Shown piece after piece: positions 20,958 through 31,265 of a stretch of 31,265 nt of DNA (position 1 is its first letter; each line of letters opens with the position of its first letter). This stretch comes from Acanthaster planci. Its lineage: Eukaryota; Echinodermata; Asteroidea; Valvatida; Acanthasteridae. The DNA lies in assembly GCF_001949145.1 (NCBI RefSeq), contig NW_019091423.1:1212679-1243943 (forward strand). The letters run 5' to 3'. Under the pieces are notes generated by a model that had not been told where the DNA came from, ran no database searches, and was given only the letters and a program-made list of their open reading frames with translations. The translations under genes were made by a program, and so were the position numbers.

Positions 20958-22288
20958 AATCATTGATCAGCCAGCAGTTCTGAGGTCCTAAATGTTATCC
21001 TGAGAAAGGGGCCGTACAGGTACAAAAACAAGATTTCTGAGAAAAAAGCCTGCACTCATAATGAAATAAATGTAACTTAGGCAATGTCAGGAAACATCAT
21101 GTACATACATTTGTACATGTAGCTACTTCCAAAAGAAGTTTATACATTTTTACAGCCCACACCTGTCAATAAAAAGACCCACAAAATTTAATAAATGTCT
21201 CTCTTTTTTCTCGAAAGGCAAAAAACTAGACTTTTTCAGACACATACATGTACATGTACATCACTTACCAGCAGATGTATGGTATGATATACCGGTATAT
21301 GGACTTTTGTGTACATGTACATTGATGGAAGAATGACATTTACTGTCTTTGATTCCAGCACATTTAGGTTTAGTTGGGTTTTTTTGAGTTGATGTTAAGA
21401 TAAATGAGGATTGTGATTAAAACCTTGTCTTTAACTGTGAAATTCCAAAGATTGTTTCTTAAAGTACTGGTATGCTATGAACACTATAATGTTGTTGGGT
21501 CATTGCACTTCTGATTTGTACAGAAAAATATTGAGGAACTCTGGACACACACATTTAAACTACGGAAAGAAGTTTGCAACGTTTTTCATATCGGTGTGAG
21601 CAGTTGGTCCATGTGTTGTATGTGTAACAGTACATGTACCGGTAGGTTTATTAAACAGTAAACTGACTAGTGTACATGTACACATGCAGGCCTACATGTA
21701 TGCTTGGCCCATTACATACTAATTATATGTCTGCCCAAAATGGGACAGGTACGGTACTTCATGAATCATGTTCATGATTTTAAAGCAAAAGTGTAAAAAT
21801 ACAGGTTTATGTAGCCGATATGAGTTCAAAGAAATTACAGGTCATTATGGGCACAATGGTACATGTACATGTACCTGTACACATGTACATGTTGTACCTA
21901 CCAATTGTCCTTGTACATGTACCTGTTTCTCAGCTCATGGAATTGATTTAGATTAAACTACATTGTAGACTGCCTGTCACCGTGAGTCCATGCTTGTTTA
22001 CCTTTAGATTCTGTCATAGGATTAACAGCTTAGACAGTCTCCCCCCATGCTTGTGAATATAACTGTATACCTACTACTTGGAAAGTAGAGTGTTTACTGG
22101 GACACTGGAACAAACCACCACTACTTTTACACAAGCACATATGCAAAGCTATTCCTACCACTATCAGTTGATGTACAGGAACAAAAGGTGGAACATTATT
22201 TGTAAACTGATTAAAATGTTTGCTTTTCACAACTATCAGTATTTAACACAGGACATCAGTAGTTTGCATTGTCCAGAAAAAGTGAATG
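20958..22288. other. Noncoding stretch
   Basis: ACATGT blocks near 21245-21262, 21310-21322, 21630-21695 and 21858-21925. No recognised exon. Confidence 0.5.
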
Positions 22289-22352
22289 TTTCCTAAGGTT
22301 GGACTTAAACCCATCATCCCCAGTGCATGTCTTCACCACTAGATCCTAACAC
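22289..22352 (-). mobile_element. Short tRNA-like fragment, possible SINE relic
   Basis: On the minus strand GATCTAGTGGTGAAGACATG (A-box and D-arm like) precedes GGGTTTAAGTCC (B-box like, plus coordinates 22301-22312). The spacing is about 25 bases, shorter than in a tRNA, so the middle is deleted. This is a decayed SINE or tRNA pseudogene at best. Confidence 0.3.
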
Positions 22353-22400
22353 GAGTAGACAGTAATTTTGTCTTAACACATTTATATTGTGTATGCACAG

Positions 22401-22517
22401 ATGCAATGGACAGTTGAACAGTACAGTGAATTTTTCCTGAGTCAAGCAGAAGAGACTCGAAAGAATTCAACCCAATCTCAAATGAATGAAGAATATTCCC
22501 TTGTGTCTGACAGCATT
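22401..22517 (+). CDS. Exon-like segment, unknown product
   Basis: A plus-strand segment bounded by ATGCACAG and GTAAGT, exactly 39 codons in phase 0. It encodes a polar, Glu/Ser/Gln-rich peptide (QWTVEQYSEFFLSQAEETRK and onward to SDSI). Both splice signals are good, but no family is recognised and no adjoining exon was found. It may be a chance pairing of signals. Confidence 0.2.
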
Positions 22518-25404
22518 GTAAGTCGGGTTACTCCATTGAACTGTTCACCTTGGTTTTTAGTGGCCACTGAGGTTGTCAAAGGTTGGCTCTAATCCTTTTC
22601 AACAGTTTCCCCTATCTTCTTATAAACATAGCCACAATGCATACTGTTGTGTCGGCCACTGATCCTAGTGGATAGATTTATCTCTGTCAGGCCAGGGGCT
22701 TTTTACTCTGATTAGCCACAGGTAATGTCAACAGAGCATGAGATGGCTTCACACATTAGCAAGGCATTAGGCCTTAAACCAATGCTTACATGTACATTAT
22801 TATCAAGATGGGCAATATTAATTACATGATTGATTGCAGACAATAATGAATGTTTAATGGGGATGTGACAGCTAAGAAGGCTTGCCAAGCTGTTAGTACT
22901 CACCTTCACATAAGTTTGATTTTTAAACAACATCTTTGTTGTACCAGTATCATACATGTACAACAACTATAATCTTTTCTTGTAAACTGTGCTTAAAAGA
23001 AACAATCCTTTTGTTAAAGTTTCCTTTCCCACTTAATATTTCAATTTCAATTTGGGCAGAAAAATGTAGGTGCTTATTTAAAATCCCCCCAGTTTGGAGG
23101 TCCATTCCAGAAGCTTTACTGATGCTGTACCAATTTTTATTTACATGATGCACATGTATGTCTCCTACGGTATCCTATTTTTTTGGAAGTACCAGTACAT
23201 GTAATCATAATTACACAGAACTGGAGGAAGAAATCTGGCAAAATTAACTTATTTGCTTTCCGACCCTTTGGATACAGAGATTCAAATGCAATTTCTTTGT
23301 GTGTCTTATCAAAAGACTGAGAACCTTTATGACTCTGTGCACAAGAATCCAACTGGAATGGATAAGGATCTGCCAACAGTCAGACAGAGGCTTAGTAATC
23401 CAAGACGCCAGCGATTCTGGGTCCAATAAAGCCAGCATTCTCTGGCAAGGCTACAATTACAAAGAACAGAGTAAGAGATCACCAGATGGATGGCCCATGG
23501 ATGGATGTACTGTAAGAGGTAGCATATACATGTACATAGTGCAGATCTTGTATGGTGGGGACCTAGAAAGGTTCATGGAATGACTGGTTTGAATATACAT
23601 GTATGGGATGCATTTCTCTCCTAAGTCAGAACTAGTTAGGGGAAGCTTAACAGACTATAGGAAAACGCTGTTAGAGTAAATCTTCTTACAAAGCCATGTG
23701 TCAACTTTGGTTGCAAGTTTGGAACATTTGTGTGGCAAAATCAATCAAATCATTGTTTTGGTGATGTACGGGTAGTTACTGAGAAGTTTGGCCATTCACT
23801 TGATTTCAAAGCTTTTTCAACTGCTACATACAGTAAAATACAAAATATAAAAATGAAACATTTCACCATTCAAAAATTTATACATACATGTATATGCCTC
23901 ATTTATGGTCAATTCAGCCTACCAAGTCAACTCTGAATTTGTACTAATTTTAAATAAAGGGCAAAGTCTTCATGTTCAACAGGTTTAGTCAACAAATTTT
24001 GTATGAATACTACATGTACATGTAAGCCTTCAAAAGAGTTTCAAGTACATGTACAGGTACTAGTACAGGTACATTGTACGGTAAATCCTGTCTTCAACTT
24101 CTAATGTGTACATGTACATTGTTCACACACATGCATATTAGGAGTAGTATGGAATGCACATGTATACCTCTTTTTTCTTCAGTTCCATGTCTGGCTGCAC
24201 CGTGCTATGGAGACTGTGCAGGTGTATATTTTTTTGTATGGGAGGGTGTGTCAATTTTTATTATGCATACAAACATGTATAAAACAAAACATGTTTTGTA
24301 CATGCATTATTACATGCATCTTGCTTGTTCACATCTGAAAAGGTAGACCTGCTTACATTCAAGAAATTATCTGATTTAAGCAAACTCAAGGAACAGCTAC
24401 ATACTTGTAGGGTATTGGTATGTACTGTACATACAGGTAATTATGACATGGCAATATCCTTGGAGGTCAGCTACTGGTGTGATGCCCTCTTGACATGCAC
24501 ATACATGTACATACCTGGGGGAGGGTAACAGAAGATACATACATGTGCCATCAACTTAAGCAACCAGATAAAGGTGTTTCTTTCTATTGCCTGCTCTTTG
24601 GTGCAGGTACATGTACATGACACATGTATCCTCAATGTTAAAATGGCATATTTCCTGTATCTTTGTACATGTACATATACACATGGTACATGTACATGTG
24701 CATTAGTACACTTTAGAGGATTGGCTGCTTAGTGCATGCACACGTGTACCGGTACATGTACCGCTGCCTAATGTATCTTACCCACACCCAAGCCTCCTGT
24801 TGACATGGTCATGTCCCTTAACACCTCCTAGCAGACCCAATCAATGGCTGGCATTACACACCTAATGACATTACCTCCGAAGACATTTTCTACAAATCAA
24901 CAAAGATGTTTTCATACTTACACACACGTACATGAACAGTACCTGTACTACCCCTAGTATGGGCCTGTGCCATTTGACCTCTCTTGTCCTTTCTATTGTG
25001 CAGTGCTTGACATGAATTAGAATATCTGGTACATGTATTGCGCAATGCAATCATCGTTTCCAATTTGTGAACACTCTTACACTGAAAACAAATTACATAC
25101 CGGTACATGTATGACACGTTACCCTGACAAAGGCCTACGTGTATTTATCGGTCTGTCAACATTGGGACCAAATGTGGCCATTTAAATTTTGAAAATCCAT
25201 TTGCCTGTAGTTTTTCTTTTTTTTTTCACATTTATTATAAACATAAAAGTATGTATTTTGATTTCTTACTTTGGAAACTTTGGAACCAACAACATGCAAG
25301 TTTAGATCATTATGATCAATTTCAGCACTATACCAGGTACATGTACTTTACATACTCATGCATGTAATTCACATTTAGACCAGATTATATTGTGTTCTAT
25401 AGCA
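22518..25404. other. Noncoding stretch
   Basis: ACATGT blocks near 24010-24120, 24500-24545, 24605-24770 and 25095-25110. An open frame of some 65 codons near 23220-23430 has fairly protein-like composition but matches nothing. No recognised exon. Confidence 0.45.
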
Positions 25405-25745
25405 TATAAATTGCGTCGCATCGTGCCATACCCCGACACCACAACGCAACACCACGACCCCACGCTACGACAGCTCCGTCACAATGTACCGTCGCATCAT
25501 TACATTACATCATCATTTCTCATTACTGTTACGCTGTGATCAATGCTTTGTGTCTTGCCATCGTATCCTGCAAGGATTTTGTCAGTCGCAGATTATGCGT
25601 GATTTGTTTCTTGAAAACAGCAATGGCGGCAGCAACCGATTGCTATTTTCCTCCTTTGCAAGTGCCAAATCGGCCCTTAAGGACAGAATTTCTGTGCTAG
25701 CCTTTCAAGCATACCGGTACATGTTAGTCGCTTACGGAGCCCATG
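25405..25745. promoter_or_regulatory. CpG-enriched segment, possible plus-strand 5' end
   Basis: More than 20 CpG dinucleotides in about 340 bp, far above most of the window. Part of it (25413-25495) is a loose GTCG/CGAC-type repeat. At 25623 the context AGCAATGGCGGCAGC looks like a start codon, but its frame closes after 25 residues unless spliced. It could be a promoter/5' UTR or simply a CpG-containing simple repeat. Confidence 0.25.
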
Positions 25746-25851
25746 AAACACATGTACATGTAGATTCTGTGCTAACAGTGCCTTGTAAATGCAGAATTTT
25801 ACAGTAAGCAGTGCCGTGAGACTGGGCCTTGGTGTCTTCAATGACTTACAG

Positions 25852-25880
25852 TACATGTACATGTACATGTACATGTACGT
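25852..25880. repeat. (TACATG)4 block
   Basis: One of the longer uninterrupted ACATGT runs of the window. It forms a perfect self-complementary tract of about 26 bases. Confidence 0.9.
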
Positions 25881-26131
25881 GCCATGTACAGTATGTGGGA
25901 TGATCAGAGCATTGCGACTCCAGACTAATATGATTTTGGTGAATTATACATTGAAAATACCAGTAAGATCTGTTTTGACAATAAAGGTGAGATGACTTTT
26001 TATCCATAATTTGAAACCACGCAAATGAACAGAGGGACAATACATGTACCGTAATTTGCCCCTACTGCATCAGGTGCATTCTCCGTTAAAGCGTTCAAAT
26101 GTGTCACTTTTGTGTCGCTCGTGTTTTTTAG

Positions 26132-26255
26132 AAGTACATGTATGGAGTGTATTTGATAATGCTTTATATGAATTTTCTTCATGGCTGAGTTTCGTTTCAG
26201 AAACCCATGTGGTACAGAGGTCTATAAACCAAGAAAATTCTAAGAAATGGCGACA
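26132..26255 (+). CDS. Exon-like segment 1 of a possible plus-strand gene
   Basis: A plus-strand segment of 124 nt bounded by CGTGTTTTTTAG and GTAAGG, phase 1 in and phase 2 out. It encodes VHVWSVFDNALYEFSSWLSF and then VSETHVVQRSINQENSKKWR, which looks like ordinary soluble protein. The W/WL spacing vaguely recalls a spectrin-repeat helix, but that is not enough to name it. The phase matches the candidate at 26657-26741. No homologue recognised. Confidence 0.22.
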
Positions 26256-26656
26256 GTAAGGTGATATTTATTGCGGTTTTCTCGTGTCGCCAGCCAAAGT
26301 GCTTTTCATGAATACTCTCCTATTCATCCGTCACGTGTGCATATCAGTAATTACCCTATTTTAGCTCATACCGTAGTTTGCCCTAAATAAAGAAAAGAAT
26401 TGGAAAAAGATTAGCTCATTTATTTGTCCTTATTGCTTTCAGAGCACGTCGCCAATTTCATTACCAGATACATTACCATTTTTTCGAAACGACAGAAAGA
26501 CTTAACATTTGAGAAAAATGCCCTTTGAAGTTGCTCACAGACTAGTGTTGAAATTAAAAAAATATAGAATTGTTTGCCAAAACTTTCCATGTGTTACGTA
26601 CGTGTAGCGCCAGATACATGTACATTACCAACGTGTATTTTTCCTTTCTTCTGGAG

Positions 26657-26741
26657 ACACGCGATGGCAGCTGACCTAAAACATGCATACCAGTCAACAG
26701 TGTGTTGGATGATAACAGCTCAAGTTGTGGAAGAAGTACCA
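26657..26741 (+). CDS. Exon-like segment 2 of a possible plus-strand gene
   Basis: Ends at a consensus CCA|GTAAGT donor. Read with acceptor TTCTTCTGGAG it is 85 nt, phase 2 in and 0 out, compatible with 26132-26255. Alternatively, translation may start here: GCGATGGCAGC is a good initiation context at 26664, giving MAADLKHAYQSTVCWMITAQ and then VVEEVP. Product not recognised and no convincing next exon found. Confidence 0.25.
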
Positions 26742-26806
26742 GTAAGTACCGGGTACATGTAGGGTAACACATTTTGTCAAGGGAAGCCTATTTCAACATA
26801 AGCGGG

Positions 26807-27197
26807 CCAGATACGTTACACCAGATACGTTACTGATTACGAATTCAGCCTGCAAATTTTAGGCTGACGTCAACACAAATGAGATAATGTGGTCAATTCC
26901 CGGTTTTCTATACGTGTGAAAGGTTCTTGCACATGTGAATCACCAGTGCATATGCTTTCTGAGAAGGATTGTACATGTATATTGTGTGCTGAAGTTGTGC
27001 CGAATATTCTTGAAGTTATGGTGAATAGCATTATCCATTTTTTATAGTAAAATATGGAACTTGTAGAATCTGCAAATAAAGAATTTGAAGAAGTACCGGT
27101 AGGTACATGTAGTTGTAATTTCATGAAAACTTGATAACATGAAACCATCATTGTTGTTTCATATAAAATATCTCACTATAGTATGGTAACGTATCTG
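26807..27197. repeat. CCAGATACGTTAC repeats in direct and inverted orientation
   Basis: CCAGATACGTTAC occurs in tandem at 26807-26819 and 26821-26833. GTAACGTATCTG, its inverse, is at 27186-27197. A variant, CCAGATACATTAC, lies at 26464-26476. The inverted pair could be the ends of a small element of about 390 bp, or a repeated binding site. Confidence 0.5.
26865..26872. promoter_or_regulatory. Full cAMP-response-element palindrome
   Basis: TGACGTCA, the consensus CREB/ATF site, lies 31 bases after the CCAGATACGTTAC tandem in the CpG-richer region. Function inferred from the motif alone. Confidence 0.35.
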
Positions 27198-29159
27198 ACC
27201 AGCTAATTACTTAGCTCCGACCAGATAAATGTGAAGGTGCAACATGCAAAGGGATAGTTGTACCAACAGACATTATGTGCACGTCCGATCTAGACAGACG
27301 GTTTCTCCACCTTCTTTTCACAATCTAGAAAAAGTCAATGTTATCCAATGAATCTGTCAAATACCATCATTAAAATACCGGTACCTCTTTTTAAAGTCTG
27401 TCTTTCACGATGTGTAGCTCCGAAATTCGTAATGACTTACATGTACCCCGGTAAGCTTCCCCAGATTTTGTTTCAAAACAACTTTTGTACATGGTGGTAC
27501 TGTATCTTACTCACCTTGCTTTCTATTCAAGATGACCAACTCAAGAATAACACCAATACAAGTAATTACAATAAGACCAACAACTACTGAGTACCCGTAC
27601 TTTTACTCTGTAAACAGTACTATTAAATGTGTATTTCTCATCAAATGACAATAACACTGTTTCAATCTTACTTTCATCAATAACAGATGGCAACAAATCT
27701 ACAAGAAATGGCATCCCAATGACAACGGACAGCTGGTCACTGACCTGACCTTTCCTTTAATAAAGATATGTTCCATGTGTACATGTACATGTATGAGCAA
27801 TTACCAGACTACATTGTAATAATGAGTATAAAATGACAGACTGAGGCCAGACACTTACAATGTATACGGTAGACAGTGTGTGGATAGAAATAGCTCGCGG
27901 TCCATGTGGAAATAGATTTTTCCTACATGTACTGGTACATGGGCAGGTACAAAGTGCAAGTTTTCAGTCAAGCTCAAAAGCCACAGCAACACAATCCACA
28001 ATCCGTTTCACTATTTCCACACTGCAATTTCATTTCCTCACACCAAAACATCGCGTAAAACATTGCAGTTTGCCATTCAAATTCTGGTTATTTCAAGATT
28101 TCTTTCTCGATAATTAGTCTTCTACTTTTTAAAAAAATTTGCAATGAAATATTTCAAAAAGTGGCAATACTTATAGACACAGAAACAAAAAACAAAACAC
28201 AAATGTAGCTTGTCAGGTAAATATATTTCACATTGCTGGAATCTTTTCTAGAACTTGCCCAAAAAGTTAAATTCATCAACCAGGAATGAAGTCAAAACTT
28301 GCATTTTAGGACTACCGGTACCCTGGTTCTGACCTTTGTCCTTAAAAATGAACCAGCTGACTGGGGACCTGGTTTGATCTAAAAATAAACAGGCCCAGAA
28401 TTAAACAAGGAACAATGGGTTCAAAAAGTCAACAGTCTACATGTAGGTGTCTACATGACATCCAAAGGACCACTGTGGGCAACCCAAACCACAAGTAAAT
28501 ATTATGACATCTTACCAGACTAATGCTGGAAAGATGGTTGAACTTGAGTCCTGTGTAATCTTTTGCAAACCTGAACATGTTTACATCTAAAGACAATCTT
28601 GTTGATTCTGCAAATGGGGCTGTTTTATTATTCAGACAGAAACCACAAGGCAGGTTTCAAAGAATTTCATGATTTCTTGGTGTTGTCTGTACTGTTAGAT
28701 TAATCATCCACTTTGCAAGTTTGCAAAACCTGTAGAGCTACACATGTACCAGTATGTGATCCCTCTTGTCACCAACTGGGACACAATCCAGGAAAATGAG
28801 GAAATGTAGACTAATTAACAGGAAATCGTTGGATCAATTGGACTGCTGCTTCAGGATCTGGTTCGCGTTGATATGGTACCCGTACATGTACACGTAGGCC
28901 CTACATGTACAATGCACATTTTAATATTGCTACAGAAAACCTCCTTCCTGCAAATTGCATTTGGCACTGTGACTTTATCGTCAGCCAGGAACGTACATGT
29001 ACACGTACACACATGCATAGGTGCAGTTTTTCAAGAAAGAAAATTTCTACATGTACATGTTTTAAAAATTCATGGGGCCAAATTGTACATTTGCCAGCAA
29101 AATGCATGGCTTTACCATTGATACATGTACCGGTAGATGTACATGTATTGGTTCCTCAA
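27198..29159. other. Noncoding stretch
   Basis: No recognised gene. ACATGT blocks near 27780-27795 and 28885-29150. The segment 28115-28435 is largely free of them. The minus strand near 27527-27585 encodes a hydrophobic stretch (VVVGLIVITCIGVILELVIL) followed by a GTGAGT donor, but there is no good acceptor for it. Confidence 0.4.
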
Positions 29160-30550
29160 AATATGGACCATTAGATAATGTTCAACTTTGGGGGTTCATT
29201 TTTCCTGTCAAAGTGAACAGCAGTGAATTGATTTCCAATGTCTTGTGAAATGAGGGAAGTCATGGCTGATATCCAGAACAACGTTGACCGTGTCCATCTT
29301 TCAACTTAATTGGAGTTAATTAGTTAAAATCTCGAACGTCAGCGTTTTTGAGGGATGTGAACAACCTGTTGAAATCTTAGCCAACAAAATTTACCAAGGA
29401 GTGATAATCCCCGTGGTTAGTTGACACAGATTTATATGTGGCGAAAGGTGATAATATTTACACATATTAAAACCCTAATCACAAAATGAAAAAATACCTC
29501 TCATAATTAATGGGGTCCCGAGGTCAGCAGTCGCGAACGTTATTCCATTCTGTCAAAAAAATTGACTGCAAAAAACAGCGAGCAAAATCAAAATCGATGT
29601 ACAACGCAAGCTTTCAAAAAGTGCAAAAAAACACCCCCAAACCATCATCCTTTTACACCTGGACGGATCACATTTTCTTCAAGTACGTTTCCGAAAAACT
29701 GCAGACCCAAATACTGCTTGTGGCGATTTTGTGGCTTCTGTCATTATCTCGCAGTGACGTTAGAGAAACGTTTCGCAGCATTGTGGGCTGTCTGACCTTT
29801 GACATCAATCCAGACACATGTAGTGCGCCCTTTTTTTCATTCGATATTCATGAGCCCCTCCACGGAATGGCGATGCTCCACGTTTTTCTCTTCATACCAA
29901 GGTTTCTCAAAAGAAAAACAGTCATCCCGAATGACGTTCGAAAAGAAATGACGTCCAAGACATGTCATGTAAAATATGATTCATGATGAAAATCTAATGT
30001 GCAGAGTTAATAATTTTAATGTAATTTTCAGCGGGGATATATCCAAACTAAACGGCAAAATGAACATCATTCATGGAATTTTCAAGCACTACATGTGACA
30101 GCATTTTCAGCATTCTTGAACGTCATGTATTTTTTGTCAAGCGTCATCAAAATTCTGTCAAATATGAAGTTCGCAACAAACATATTGTACTCATTACACA
30201 TTTTTGATGCCGCCAAACTTAAAGATTTTTTTCAGGGGTTGAAAAGTATAAGACCTGGCAGATACATGCATGCTGGTATACCGAGAGTGATCGTAAACAG
30301 TAAGACAATGAAGAGAGCCAAACTTTTCTCATCATCTTCCGCCAAGTTTGTGCTCTTTTTTCCCCCATGGCTAATATTTTTTTAAAGTTATTTATTAGGT
30401 GCTTTAAAATATATCAGTTGAAAAATACCGGTATACTGAGTTCTCCTTATTGTTGAGAGAGGTTTTGAGATCAAGTCCTCCGGTGCAAATACTTTGACAT
30501 AAAACTTTAAATGAATTCAGCTTAATTGGATTTGCTCTGGTAGCAAAGCA
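29160..30550. promoter_or_regulatory. Repeat-poor, CpG-enriched island; best promoter candidate
   Basis: About 1.4 kb almost free of ACATGT blocks. Between 29515 and 29960 there are roughly two dozen CpG, against a handful per 450 bp elsewhere. It carries TGACGT motifs (near 29755, 29932 and 29950). Undermethylated CpG-containing sequence with CRE-like sites is typical of promoters and first exons. It could serve a plus-strand gene to the right or the minus-strand TRIO gene, for which no first exon was found. Confidence 0.35.
29510..29986 (+). CDS. Longest ORF of the window, 158 codons, unknown
   Basis: Open from ATGGGGTCCCGAGG to a TGA. The predicted peptide has a basic N-terminal 40 residues, one hydrophobic segment around residues 68-80 (ILLVAILWLLSLS) and a basic C-terminal end. 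I recognise no family. The CpG-rich composition lowers the stop frequency, which may explain the length by itself, and a second frame is also open for 77 codons here. It may be 5' UTR or promoter sequence rather than a gene. Confidence 0.2.
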   Translation: MGSRGQQSRTLFHSVKKIDCKKQRAKSKSMYNASFQKVQKNTPKPSSFYTWTDHIFFKYVSEKLQTQILLVAILWLLSLSRSDVRETFRSIVGCLTFDINPDTCSAPFFSFDIHEPLHGMAMLHVFLFIPRFLKRKTVIPNDVRKEMTSKTCHVKYDS

Positions 30551-31265
30551 AATGTCCACCAAATGTACATGTACACAGTATGCCTAATTACAATGTGTCC
30601 CCAAACAATCATTTTTATAAATCTGATGGTGCTAATTTTCATGATCAAAGTCACTCTTCTAGAAGTTTTGAAAAATGACATGCAGAGTTGTATTTTGGTC
30701 CATTTTATGAAGAACATGCCATATGCTTTCAGTGAATGGTAAAGGTGCATCGGTCATGCATCAATGAGCGTGTGGTAGAAAATCGTGGTTGGGACACTGT
30801 CAAGTTGATCTACATACATGTACATGTACATGTAGCTTGGGATTCAAAATGAATAATCACAAAAGCACAAATCTTGAAGATTCAACATCTTTATCAATTT
30901 TACTCCAAAGTAAAATATTTTCAAGCCTAACATGCCTAAATTTCTGGTTTTCAGAACAACATGGTACATGTACATTTACATAATGTACATGTACATGTTG
31001 CTGACCCTACATGTACATGTATCTCTTACCGGTAACTAAAAAAAATGAGTCAGGATATTGACCAACTCTAGCACACATGTAGCTGACAAGTCACACAAAT
31101 ACTTGTACATGTGTGAATCAATTTATTTTAGAATATACATGTACATGTACATGTACACACGTACATACATGTATGTACTCGTACTTGCATCACACATGTA
31201 GGCCTACATGTACATACATGTACATGTAGATACATGTATATCATATGCAGCAAGGTATGAGACGG
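30551..31265. repeat. ACATGT-rich right end
   Basis: Long ACATGT runs at 30811-30834, 30963-31021, 31136-31175 and 31195-31240, among the densest in the window, with the composite GTAGGCCTACATGTACAT at 31199. No coding sequence. Confidence 0.8.

Noticed and set aside
25677-25874. Peptides rich in YMYM, HVHV or TCTC, here and at many other places
   Set aside because: TACATG repeats translate as Tyr-Met, Thr-Cys or His-Val in the three frames, so such peptides are artefacts of the dispersed repeat.
27527-27585. Hydrophobic minus-strand segment ending at GTGAGT, phase-compatible with TRIO exon a
   Set aside because: It has no good acceptor or start codon, a stop lies just upstream, and a membrane segment there does not fit the known cytosolic N-terminus of the family.
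1-31265. CRISPR array, phage, plasmid or bacterial operon
   Set aside because: There are no regularly spaced direct repeats with unique spacers, no bacterial gene order, and the clear spliced gene shows eukaryotic nuclear DNA.

Overview
The window reads as intron-rich, gene-sparse nuclear DNA of an animal, most likely a marine invertebrate deuterostome. A sea urchin or other echinoderm is my best guess; hemichordate or amphioxus is possible. The reasons are AT-rich sequence, dense dispersed self-complementary words (ACATGTA, TACCGGTA, GTAGGCCTAC), tRNA-derived SINE relics, a LINE 3' end, MITE-like foldbacks, and small exons split by kilobase introns with GT-AG borders. An 814-base run of N (14807-15620) marks an assembly gap. 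Nothing looks bacterial: no operons, CRISPR arrays or rRNA genes.

The one gene I can name is on the minus strand at 569-8249. Four exons (8175-8249, 6809-6923, 2895-2985, 569-670) join in frame with matching intron phases. They encode about 128 residues of the N-terminal CRAL-TRIO/Sec14 lipid-binding domain of the TRIO/Kalirin Rho-family exchange factor. The rest of the gene (end of Sec14, spectrin repeats, GEF modules) lies beyond the left edge. The first exon or exons were not identified and lie to the right, in the gap, or outside the window.

Layout: 1-8249 holds the four exons and introns that carry SINE relics, a 99-bp foldback, a nuclear-receptor-like palindrome and many ACATGT blocks. 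From 8250 to about 25400 there is noncoding sequence with blocks free of the ACATGT word (9503-10035, 12240-13065, 18695-19188) that could be regulatory, a two-copy inverted repeat family (13942-14190 and 17590-17814), a LINE 3' end (16884-17110), a TA-flanked MITE (17219-17375) and a 32-bp minisatellite (18351-18464). From 25405 to about 27600 the sequence is richer in CpG and has unrecognised plus-strand exon-like segments. From 29160 to 30550 it is poor in repeats and rich in CpG, with a 158-codon ORF and several TGACGT motifs. This is the best promoter candidate here and might serve the minus-strand TRIO gene, but that is inference.

I found no convincing new multi-gene system. The strongest results are the reconstructed TRIO exons, an exon donor site embedded in the dispersed repeat, and the unnamed foldback families.
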